64,000 nucleotides of DNA. Origin: Hydractinia symbiolongicarpus. Its lineage: Eukaryota; Cnidaria; Hydrozoa; Anthoathecata; Hydractiniidae. Where the stretch lies: positions 3,102,001-3,166,000 of the forward strand of contig NC_079876.1 of the NCBI RefSeq assembly GCF_029227915.1. The letters are read 5' to 3'. Below are positions 1 through 10,600 of the stretch, in pieces (the stretch's first letter is position 1; the number at the start of each line of letters is the position of its first letter). The translations under genes and the position numbers were made by a program. A model generated the notes under the pieces. The model saw nothing but the letters and a program-made list of their open reading frames with translations, was not told the DNA's origin and did no database searches.

Positions 1-666
1 GGGAGTAAACTCATTTCCCAAACGATTTTTTAAATTATTATTTCACCACTAAAACCCATGAGACTTGTAGTTTTTAAAAATGTTTTCATTTTTGATGAGA
101 GGCTGAATAAAAGAAGTTTAATCGCCGGCAAACGAAAACCCGCGATTTCCCGTAAATCCCGGACTCGGCCCGTATAGTGAAAAGTATACAAGGAAAGTAC
201 CCAGTGAGTAAACTCATTTCCCGAACGAATTTTTAAATTATTTTTTCACCACTAAAACGCATGAGACTTGTAGTTTTCAGATATGTTTTCATTTTTGATG
301 AGACGCTTAATGAAAGTGGTATAATCGCCGGCAAACGAAAACCCGCGATTTCCCGTAAATCCCGGACTTGGCCCGTATAGTCGAATGTATACAAAGAAAG
401 TACCCTGTGAGTAAACCCATTTCCAAAACGATTTTTTAAATTATCTTTTCACCACTAAAATGCTTGAGACTTGTAGTTTTCAAAAATGTTTTCATTTTTG
501 ATGAGACGCTAAATAAAACAAGTTTATTCGCCGGCAAACGAAAACCCGCCATTTCCCGTAAACCCCGGACTCGGCCCGCATAGTCAGAAGTATACAAAGA
601 AAGTACCCAGGGAGTAAACTCATTTCCCAAACGATTTTTTAAATTATTTTTTAACCACTAAAACGC

Positions 667-786
667 ATGAGACTTGTAGTTTTCAAAAATGTTTTCATTT
701 TTGATGAGACGCTGAATAAAAGAAGTTTAATCGCCGGCAAACGAAAACCTGCGATTTCCCGTAAATCCCGGACTCGGCCCGTATAG
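667..786 (+). other. Example of the 39-codon ATG frame carried by many monomers; probably not coding
   Basis: An ATG-initiated, TAG-terminated frame of 39 codons starts at offset 58 in many monomers, for example 58-177 and 667-786. The peptide would begin MRLVVFKNVFIF and be basic (about 11 K/R against 2 acidic residues in the second example). I do not call it a gene. Many monomers from 3.7 to 27.5 kb have CATAAGAC or CATTAGAC in place of CATGAGAC, which removes the start. The 202-bp monomers of domain III lose a base inside the frame. AATAAA lies within it. I see no promoter or ribosome-binding context. It is the longest ATG-started frame I found in the unit. Confidence 0.35.
683..704. other. 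Perfect 9-bp dyad with TTTT loop, present in most monomers
   Basis: TCAAAAATG (683-691), TTTT (692-695) and CATTTTTGA (696-704) form a perfect inverted repeat able to extrude as a short hairpin or cruciform. The element recurs once per monomer. Copies with TTTTTAAAAATG upstream keep a 7-bp stem (first monomer: 76-82 and 87-93). Copies with TCAAGAATG, frequent between 3.1 and 26.2 kb, carry one mismatch in the stem. It is too AT-rich to be a bacterial-type terminator. Dyad-rich satellites lacking CENP-B boxes have been linked to centromeres in several eukaryotes; that role here is inference. Confidence 0.6.
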
Positions 787-1259
787 TCAAAAGTATACAA
801 AGAAAGTACCTAGGGAGTAAACTCATTTCCCAAACGATTTTTTAAATTATTATTTCACCACTAAAACCCATGAGACTTGTAGTTTTTAAAAATGTTTTCA
901 TTTTTGATGAGAGGCTGAATAAAAGAAGTTTAATCGCCGGCAAACGAAAACCCGCGATTTCCCGTAAATCCCGGACTCGGCCGGTATAGTCAAAAGTATA
1001 CAAGGAAAGTACCCAGTGAGTAAACTCATTTCCCGAACGAATTTTTAAATTATTTTTTCACCACTAAAACGCATGAGACTTGTAGTTTTCAGATATGTTT
1101 TCATTTTTGATGAGACGCTTAATGAAAGTGGTATAATCGCCGGCAAACGAAAACCCGCGATTTCCCGTAAATCCCGGACTTGGCCCGTATAGTCGAATGT
1201 ATACAAAGAAAGTACCCTGTGAGTAAACCCATTTCCAAAACGATTTTTTAAATTATCTT

Positions 1260-4200
1260 TTCACCACTAAAATGCTTGAGACTTGTAGTTTTCAAAAATG
1301 TTTTCATTTTTGATGAGCCGCTAAATAAAACAAGTTTAATCGCCGGCAAACGAAAACCCGCCATTTCCCGTAAACCCCGGACTCGGCCCGCATAGTCAGA
1401 AGTATACAAAGAAAGTACCCAGGGAGTAAACTCATTTCCCAAACGATTTTTTAAATTATTTTTTAACCACTAAAACGCATGAGACTTGTAGTTTTCAAAA
1501 ATGTTTTCATTTTTGATGAGACGCTGAATAAAAGAAGTTTAATCGCCGGCAAACGAAAACCCGCGATTTCCCGTAAATCCCGGGCTTGGCCCGTATAGTC
1601 AAAAGTATACAAAGAAAGTACCCAGGGAGTAAACTCATTTCCCGAACGATTTTTAAAAATTACTTTTTCACCACTAAAACGCATGAGACTTGTAGTTTTT
1701 AAAAATGTTTTCATTTTTGATGAGACGCTGAATAAAAGAAGTTTAATCGCCGGCAAACGAAAACCCGCGATTTCCCGTAAATCCCGGACTCGGCCCGTAT
1801 AGTTAAAAGTATACAAGGAAAGTACCCAGTGAGTAAACTCATTTCCTAACCGAATTTTTAAATTATTTTTTCACCACTAAAACGTATGAGACTTGTAGTT
1901 TTCAAAAATGTTTTCATTTTTGATGAGACGCTGAATAAAAGTTGTTTAATCGCCGGCAAACGAAAACCTGCGATTTCCCGTAAATCCCGGACTCGGCCCG
2001 TATGATCAAAAGTATACAAAGAAAGTACCCAGGGAGTAAACTCATTTCCCAAACGATTTTTTAAATTAATATTTCACCACTAAAACCCATGAGACTTGTA
2101 GTTTTCAGATATGTTTTCATTTTTGATGAGACGCTCAATGAAAGTGGTTTAATCGCCGGCAAACGAAAACCCGCGATTTCCGTAAATCCCGGACTTGGCC
2201 CGTATAGTCGAATGTATACAAAGAAAGTACCCTGTGTGTAAACCCATTTCCAAAACGATTTTTTAAATTATTATTTCACCAGTAAAGCCCATGAGATTTG
2301 TAGTTTTTAAAAATGTGTTCATTTTTGATGAGACGCTGAATAAAAGAAGTTTAATCGCCGGCAAACGAAAACCTGCGATTTCCCGTAAATCCCGGACTCG
2401 GCCCGTATAGTCAAAAGTATACAAAGAAAGTACCCAGGGTGTAAACTCATTTCCCGAACGATTTTTTAAATTATTATTTCACCACTAAAGCCCATGAGAC
2501 TTGTAGTATTTAAAAATATTTTCATTTTTGATGAGACGCTGAATAAAAGAAGTTTAATCGCCGGCAAACGAAAACCCGCGACTTCCCGTAAATCCCGGAC
2601 TCGGCCCGTATAGTCAAAAGTATACAAAGAAAGTACCCGGGGTGTAAACTCATTTCCCGAACGATTTTTTAAATTATTATTTTACTACTAAAGCCCATGA
2701 GACTTGTAGTTTTTATAAATGTTTTCATTTTTGATGAGACGCTTAATAAAAGCAGTTTAATCGCCGGCTAACCAAAACCTGCGATTTCCCGTAAATCCCG
2801 GACTCGGCCCGTATAGTCAAAAGTATACAAAGAAAGTACCCAGGGAGTAAACTCATTTCCCGAACGATTTTTTAAATTATTTTTTCACCACTAAAACGCA
2901 TGAGACTTGTAGTTTTTAAAAATGTTTTCATTTTTGATGAGACGCTGAATAAAAGAAGTTTAATCGCCGGCAAACGAAAACCTGCGATTTCCCGTAAATC
3001 CTGGACTCGCCCCGTATAGTCAAAAGTATAAAAAGAAAGTACTCAGGGAGTAAACTCATTTCCCAAGAGATTTTTTAAATTATTATTTCACCACTAAAAC
3101 GCATGAGACTTGTAGTTTTCAAGAATGTCTTCATTTTTGATGAGACGCTGAATAAAAGCAGTTTATTCGCCGGAAAACCAAAACCTGCGATTTACCGTAA
3201 ATTCCGGGCTTGGCCCGTATAGTCAAAAGTATACAAAGAACGTACCCAGGGATTAAACTCATTTCCCGAACGATCTTTTAAATTACTTTTTCAACACTAA
3301 AACGCATTAGACTTGTAGTTTTTAAATATGTTTTCATTTTTGATGAGACGCTGAATAAAAGAAGTTTAATCGCCGGCAAACGAAAACCTGCGATTTCCCG
3401 TAAATCCTGGACTCGGCCCGTATAGTCAAAAGTATACAAAGAAAGTACCCAGGGAGTAAACTCATTTCCCAAACGATTTTTTAAATTATTATTTCACCAC
3501 TAAAGCGCATGAGACTTGTAGTTTTCAAGAATGTTTTCATTTTTGATGAGACGCTGAATAAAAGCAGTTTAATCGCCGGCAAACCAAAACCTGCGATTTC
3601 CCGTAAATCCCGGACTCGGCCCGTATAGTCAAAAGTATACAAAGAAAGTACCCAGGGAGTAAACTCATTTCCAGAACGTTTTTTTAAATTATTTTTTCAA
3701 CACTAAAACGCATAAGACTTGTAGTTTTTAAAAATGTTTTCATTTTTGATGAGACGCTGAATAAAAGAAGTTTACTCGCCGGCAAACGAAAACCCGCGAT
3801 TTCCCGTAAATCCCAGGCTTGGCCCGTATAGTCAAAAGTATACAAGGAAAGTACCCAGGGAGTAAACTCATTTCCCGAACGATTTTTTAAATTACTTTTT
3901 CACCACTAAAACGCATGAGACTTGTAGTTTTTAAAAATGTTTTCATTTTTGATGAGACGCTGAATAAAAGAAGTTTAATCGCCGACAAACGAAAACCTGC
4001 GATTTCCCGTAAATCCTGGACTCGCCCCGTATAGTCAAAAGTATACAAAGAAAGTACCCAGGGAGTAAACTCATTTCCCAAACGATTTTTTAAATTATTA
4101 TTTCACCACTAAAACGCATGAGACTTGTAGTTTTCAAGAATGTTTTCATTTTTGATGAGACGCTGAATAAAAGCAGTTTAATCGCCGGCAAACCAAAACC

Positions 4201-7200
4201 TGCGATTTCCCGTAAATCCCGGACTCGGCCCGTATAGTCAAAAGTATACAAAGAAAGTGCCCAGGGAGTAAACTCATTTCCAGAACGATTTTTTAAATTA
4301 TTTTTTCAACACTAAAACGCATAAGACTTGTAGTTTTTAAAAATGTTTTCATTTTTGATAAGACGCTGAATAAAAGAAGTTTAATCGCCGGCAAACGAAA
4401 ACCCGCAATTTACCGTAAATCCCGGGCTTGGCCCGTATAGTCAAAAGTATACAAAGAAAGTACCCAGGGATTAAACTCATTTCCCGAACGATTTTTTAAA
4501 TTACTTTTTCACCACTAAAACGCATGAGACTTGTAGTTTTTAAAAATGTTTTCATTTTTGATGAGACGCTGAATAAAAGAAGTTTAATCGCCGGCAAACG
4601 AAAACCTGCGATTTCCCGTAAATCCTGGACTCGGCCCATATAGTCAAAAGTATACAAAGAAAGTACCCAGGGAGTAAACTCATTTCCCAAACGATTTTTT
4701 AAAATAATTATTTCACCACTAAAACGCATGAGACTTGTAGTTTTCAAGAATGTTTTCATTTTTGATGAGACGCTGAATAAAAGCAGTTTAATCGCCGGCA
4801 AACCAAAACCTGCGATTTCCCGTAAATCCCGGACTCGGCCCGTATAGTCAAAAGTATACAAAGAAAGTACCCAGGGAGTAAACTCATTTCCAGAACGATT
4901 TTTTAAATTATTTTTTCAACACTAAAACGCATAAGACTTGTAGTTTTTAAAAATGTTTTCATTTTTGATGAGACGCTGAATAAAAGAAGTTTAATCGCCG
5001 GCAAACAAAAACCCGCGATTTCCCGTAAATCCTGGGCTTGGCCCGTATAGTCAAAAGTATACAAAGAAAGTACCCAGGGAGTAAACTCATTTCCCAAACG
5101 ATTTTTTAAATTATTTTTTCACCACTAAAACGCATGAGACTTGTAGTTTTCAAAAATGTTTTCATTTTTGATGAGCCGCTAAATAAAACAAGTTTAATCG
5201 CCGGCAAACGAAAACCCGCCATTTCCCGTAAACCCCGGACTCGGCCCGCATAGTCAGTAGTATACAAAGAAAGTACCCAGGGAGTAAACTCATTTCCCAA
5301 ACGATTTTTTAAATTATTTTTTAACCACTAAAACGCATGAGACTTGTAGTTTTCAAAAATGTTTTCATTTTTGATGAGACGCTGAATAAAAGAAGTTTAA
5401 TCGCCGGCAAACGAAAACCCGCGATTTCCCGTAAATCCCGGGCTTGGCCCGTATAGTCAAAAGTATACAAAGAAAGTACCCAGGGAGTAAACTCATTTCC
5501 CGAACGATTTTTAAAAATTACTTTTTCACCACTAAAACGCATGAGACTTGTAGTTTTTAAAAATGTTTTCATTTTTGATGAGACGCTGAATAAAAGAAGT
5601 TTAATCGCCGGCAAACGAAAACCCGCGATTTCCCGTAAATCCCGGACTCGGCCCGTATAGTTAAAAGTATACAAGGAAAGTACCCAGTGAGTAAACTCAT
5701 TTCCTAACCGAATTTTTAAATTATTTTTTCACCACTAAAACGTATGAGACTTGTAGTTTTCAAAAATGTTTTCATTTTTGATGAGACGCTGAATAAAAGT
5801 TGTTTAATCGCCGGCAAACGAAAACCTGCGATTTCCCGTAAATCCCGGACTCGGCCCGTATGATCAAAAGTATACAAAGAAAGTACCCAGGGAGTAAACT
5901 CATTTCCCAAACGATTTTTTAAATTAATATTTCACCACTAAAACCCATGAGACTTGTAGTTTTCAGATATGTTTTCATTTTTGATGAGACGCTCAATGAA
6001 AGTGGTTTAATCGCCGGCAAACGAAAACCCGCGATTTCCCGTAAATCCCGGACTTGGCCCGTATAGTCGAATGTATACAAAGAAAGTACCCTGTGTGTAA
6101 ACCCATTTCCAAAACGATTTTTTAAATTATTATTTCACCAGTAAAGCCCATGAGATTTGTAGTTTTTAAAAATGTGTTCATTTTTGATGAGACGCTGAAT
6201 AAAAGAAGTTTAATCGCCGGCAAACGAAAACCTGCGATTTCCCGTAAATACCGGACTCGGCCCGTATAGTCAAAAGTATACAAAGAAAGTACCCAGGGTG
6301 TAAACTCATTTCCCGAACGATTTTTTAAATTATTATTTCACCACTAAAGCCCATGAGACTTGTAGTATTTAAAAATATTTTCATTTTTGATGAGACGCTG
6401 AATAAAAGAAGTTTAATCGCCGGCAAACGAAAACCCGCGACTTCCCGTAAATCCCGGACTCGGCCCGTATAGTCAAAAGTATACAAAGAAAGTACCCGGG
6501 GTGTAAACTCATTTCCCGAACGATTTTTTAAATTATTATTTTACTACTAAAGCCCATGAGACTTGTAGTTTTTATAAATGTTTTCATTTTTGATGAGACG
6601 CTTAATAAAAGCAGTTTAATCGCCGGCTAACCAAAACCTGCGATTTCCCGTAAATCCCGGACTCGGCCCGTATAGTCAAAAGTATACAAAGAAAGTACCC
6701 AGGGAGTAAACTCATTTCCCGAACGATTTTTTAAATTATTTTTTCACCACTAAAACGCATGAGACTTGTAGTTTTTAAAAATGTTTTCATTTTTGATGAG
6801 ACGCTGAATAAAAGAAGTTTAATCGCCGGCAAACGAAAACCTGCGATTTCCCGTAAATCCTGGACTCGCCCCGTATAGTCAAAAGTATAAAAAGAAAGTA
6901 CTCAGGGAGTAAACTCATTTCCCAAGAGATTTTTTAAATTATTATTTCACCACTAAAACGCATGAGACTTGTAGTTTTCAAGAATGTTTTCATTTTTGAT
7001 GAGACGCTGAATAAAAGCAGTTTATTCGCCGGAAAACCAAAACCTGCGATTTACCGTAAATTCCGGGCTTGGCCCGTATAGTCAAAAGTATACAAAGAAC
7101 GTACCCAGGGATTAAACTCATTTCCCGAACGATCTTTTAAATTACTTTTTCAACACTAAAACGCATTAGACTTGTAGTTTTTAAATATGTTTTCATTTTT

Positions 7201-8977
7201 GATGAGACGCTGAATAAAAGAAGTTTAATCGCCGGCAAACGAAAACCTGCGATTTCCCGTAAATCCTGGACTCGGCCCGTATAGTCAAAAGTATACAAAG
7301 AAAGTACCCAGGGAGTAAACTCATTTCCCAAACGATTTTTTAAATTATTATTTCACCACTAAAGCGCATGAGACTTGTAGTTTTCAAGAATGTTTTCATT
7401 TTTGATGAGACGCTGAATAAAAGCAGTTTAATCGCCGGCAAACCAAAACCTGCGATTTCCCGTAAATCCCGGACTCGGCCCGTATAGTCAAAAGTATACA
7501 AAGAAAGTACCCAGGGAGTAAACTCATTTCCAGAACGATTTTTTAAATTATTTTTTCAACACTAAAACGCATAAGACTTGTAGTTTTTAAAAATGTTTTC
7601 ATTTTTGATGAGACGCTGAATAAAAGAAGTTTACTCGCCGGCAAACGAAAACCCGCGATTTCCCGTAAATCCCAGGCTTGGCCCGTATAGTCAAAAGTAT
7701 ACAAGGAAAGTACCCAGGGAGTAAACTCATTTCCCGAACGATTTTTTAAATTACTTTTTCACCACTAAAATGCATGAGACTTGTAGTTTTTAAAAATGTT
7801 TTCATTTTTGATGAGACGCTGAATAAAAGAAGTTTAATCGCCGACAAACGAAAACCTGCGATTTCCCGTAAATCCTGGACTCGCCCCGTATAGTCAAAAG
7901 TATACAAAGAAAGTACCCAGGGAGTAAACTCATTTCCCAAACGATTTTTTAAATTATTATTTCACCACTAAAACGCATGAGACTTGTAGTTTTCAAGAAT
8001 GTTTTCATTTTTGATGAGACGCTGAATAAAAGCAGTTTAATCGCCGGCAAACCAAAACCAGCGATTTCCCGTAAATCCCGGACTCGGCCCGTATAGTCAA
8101 AAGTATACAAAGAAAGTGCCCAGGGAGTAAACTCATTTCCAGAACGATTTTTTAAATTATTTTTTCAACACTAAAACGCATAAGACTTGTAGTTTTTAAA
8201 AATGTTTTCATTTTTGATAAGACGCTGAATAAAAGAAGTTTAATCGCCGGCAAACGAAAACCCGCAATTTACCGTAAATCCCGGGCTTGGCCCGTATAGT
8301 CAAAAGTATACAAAGAAAGTACCCAGGGATTAAACTCATTTCCCGAACGATTTTTTAAATTACTTTTTCACCACTAAAACGCATGAGACTTGTAGTTTTT
8401 AAAAATGTTTTCATTTTTGATGAGACGCTGAATAAAAGAAGTTTAATCGCCGGCAAACGAAAACCTGCGATTTCCCGTAAATCCTGGACTCGGCCCATAT
8501 AGTCAAAAGTATACAAAGAAAGTACCCAGGGAGTAAACTCATTTCCCAAACGATTTTTTAAATTAATTATTTCACCACTAAAACGCATGAGACTTGTAGT
8601 TTTCAAGAATGTTTTCATTTTTGATGAGACGCTGAATAAAAGCAGTTTAATCGCCGGCAAACCAAAACCTGCGATTTCCCGTAAATCCCGGACTCGGCCC
8701 GTATAGTCAAAAGTATACAAAGAAAGTACCCAGGGAGTAAACTCATTTCCAGAACGATTTTTTAAATTATTTTTTCAACACTAAAACGCATAAGACTTGT
8801 AGTTTTTAAAAATGTTTTCATTTTTGATGAGACGCTGAATAAAAGAAGTTTAATCGCCGGCAAACAAAAATCCGCGATTTCCCGTAAATCCTGGGCTTGG
8901 CCCGTATAGTCAAAAGTATACAAAGAAAGTACCCAGGGAGTAAACTCATTTCCCAAACGATTTTTTAAATTATTTTT
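1260..8977 (+). repeat. 19-mer HOR, 3,858/3,859 bp, two tandem copies
   Basis: Copy 1 is about 1,260-5,118 and copy 2 about 5,119-8,977. Matching landmarks: GATGAGCCGCT near 1,313 and 5,171; CGTATGATC near 2,000 and 5,858; GTATAAAAAGAAAGTACTC near 3,025 and 6,884. The offset grows from 3,858 to 3,859 because copy 1 lacks one C near 2,180 (GATTTCCGTAA against GATTTCCCGTAA near 6,038). I noticed roughly ten differences over 3.86 kb, so the duplication is recent. The join is inside the monomer starting near 5,075: its left part matches the local context and its right part matches 1,310 onward. Confidence 0.88.
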
Positions 8978-9991
8978 TCACCACTAAAACGCATGAGACT
9001 TGTAGTTTTCAAGAATGTTTTCATTTTTGATGAGACGCTGAATAAAAGCAGTTTAATCGCCGGCAAACCAAAACCTGCGATTTCCCGTAAATCCCGGACT
9101 CGGCCCCTATAGTCAAAAGTATACAAAGAAAGTACCCAGGGAGTAAACTCATTTCCAGAACGATTTTTTAAATTATTTTTTCAACACTAAAACGCATAAG
9201 ACTTGTAGTTTTTAAAAATGTTTTCATTTTTGATAAGACGCTGAATAAAAGAAGTTTAATCGCCGGCAAACGAAAACCCGCAATTTACCGTAAATCCCGG
9301 GCTTGGCCCGTATAGTCAAAAGTATACAAAGAAAGTACCCAGGGATTAAACTCATTTCCCGAACGATTTTTTAAATTACTTTTTCACCACTAAAACGCAT
9401 GAGACTTGTAGTTTTTAAAAATGTTTTCATTTTTGATGAGACGCTGAATAAAAGAAGTTTAATCGCCGGCAAACGAAAACCTGCGATTTCCCGTAAATCC
9501 TGGACTCGGCCCATATAGTCAAAAGTATACAAAGAAAGTACCCAGGGAGTAAACTCATTTCCCAAACGATTTTTTAAATTAATTATTTCACCACTAAAAC
9601 GCATGAGACTTGTAGTTTTCAAGAATGTTTTCATTTTTGATGAGACGCTGAATAAAAGCAGTTTAATCGCCGGCAAACCAAAACCTGCGATTTCCCGTAA
9701 ATCCCGGACTCGGCCCGTATAGTCAAAAGTATACAAAGAAAGTACCCAGGGAGTAAACTCATTTCCAGAACGATTTTTTAAATTATTTTTTCAACACTAA
9801 AACGCATAAGACTTGTAGTTTTTAAAAATGTTTTCATTTTTGATGAGACGCTGAATAAAAGAAGTTTAATCGCCGGCAAACAAAAACCCGCGATTTCCCG
9901 TAAATCCTGGGCTTGGCCCGTATAGTCAAAAGTATACAAAGAAAGTACCCAGGGAGTAAACTCATTTCCCGAACGATTTTTTAAATTACTT
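7960..9991 (+). repeat. 5-mer tandem duplication, 1,016 bp
   Basis: About 7,960-8,975 is repeated at about 8,976-9,991. GATAAGACGCTG recurs near 8,216 and 9,232. TTAAATTAATTATTTC (a +1-bp, 204-bp monomer) recurs near 8,564 and 9,580. GGCCCATATAGTC recurs near 8,491 and 9,508. The duplication overlaps the end of the second 19-mer copy, so it arose inside or after that copy. Confidence 0.8.
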
Positions 9992-10600
9992 TTACACCAC
10001 TAAAACGCATGAGACTTGTAGTTTTTAAAAATGTTTTCATTTTTGATGAGACGCTGAATAAAAGAGGTTTAATCGCCGGCAAACGAAAACCTGCGATTTC
10101 CCGTAAATCCTGGACTCGGCCCGTGTAGTCAAAAGTATACAAAGAAAGTACCCAGGGAGTAAACTAATTTCCCAAACGATTTTTTAAATTATTTTTTCAC
10201 CACTAAAACGCATGAGACTTGTAGTTTTCAAGAATGTTTTCATTTTTGATGAGACGCTGAATAAAAGCAGTTTAATCGCCGGCAAACCAAAACCTGCGAT
10301 TTCCCGTAAATCCCGGACTCGGCCCGTATAGTCAAAAGTATACAAAGAAAGTACCCAGGGAGTAAACTCATTTCCAGAACGATTTTTTAAATTATTTTTT
10401 CAACACTAAAACGCATAAGACTTGTAGTTTTTAAAAATGTTTTCATTTTTGATGAGACGCTGAATAAAAGAAGTTTACTCGCCGGCAAACGAAAACCCGC
10501 GATTTCCCGTAAATCCCAGGCTTGGCCCGTATAGTCAAAAGTATACAAGGAAAGTACCCAGGGAGTAAACTCATTTCCCGAACGATTTTTTAAATTACTT
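9992..10600 (+). repeat. Three monomers linking the 5-mer duplication to the partial third 19-mer copy
   Basis: Ordinary monomers of domain I. The first carries ACTTTTACACCAC, AAAGAGGTTTAATC and CCCGTGTAGTC, a variant set that reappears near 16,680, 19,928, 21,553, 23,989 and 25,817. This is probably the earliest example in the window of that monomer type. There is nothing non-satellite here. Confidence 0.7.

Larger units (their letters stand above)
610..812 (+). repeat. Reference 203-bp monomer with internal landmarks
   Basis: This monomer is close to consensus and can serve as a map for all others. T/A-rich block: about 631-655. ATG of a 39-codon + strand frame: 667-669, stop TAG at 784-786. 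Perfect dyad: 683-691 and 696-704. AATAAA: 715-720. GC-rich block: 731-782, with GCCGGC near its start and CCCG words about 10 bp apart. Palindrome GTATAC: 793-798. An A/G-rich tail leads into the next unit at 813. At 203 bp the unit is close to the size of one nucleosome plus linker; nucleosome phasing is an inference. Confidence 0.9.
1..1624 (+). repeat. 4-mer HOR, 812 bp, two copies
   Basis: Monomers at 1, 204, 407 and 610 reappear in the same order at 813, 1016, 1219 and 1422. Diagnostic variants recur at +812: GAGAGGCTG in the first monomer, TTTTCAGATATG and CTTAATGAAAGTGG in the second, AAAATGCTTGAG in the third, and TTTTTTAACCAC in the fourth. Only a few substitutions separate the two copies. 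The copy 2 tail is also the start of the 19-mer described next. Confidence 0.85.

Noticed and set aside
1-203. Internal half-repeat structure, because ATTTCCC occurs twice per monomer (13-19 and 145-151)
   Set aside because: The copies are 132 bp apart rather than half a monomer, and flanking bases do not align. A chance short match is more likely.
361-400. CENP-B box-like sequence CCCGTATAGTCGAATG in some monomers (also near 2,200, 6,060 and in the 202-bp class)
   Set aside because: The core on this strand should be CCCGNNTNNNNCGAA. Here the gap before CGAA is one base short, and most monomers read GTCAAAAG instead. It is suggestive but not a match.
683-704. Intrinsic transcription terminator
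   Set aside because: The stem is almost pure A/T, there is no GC-rich stem followed by a U-run, and the context is eukaryotic.
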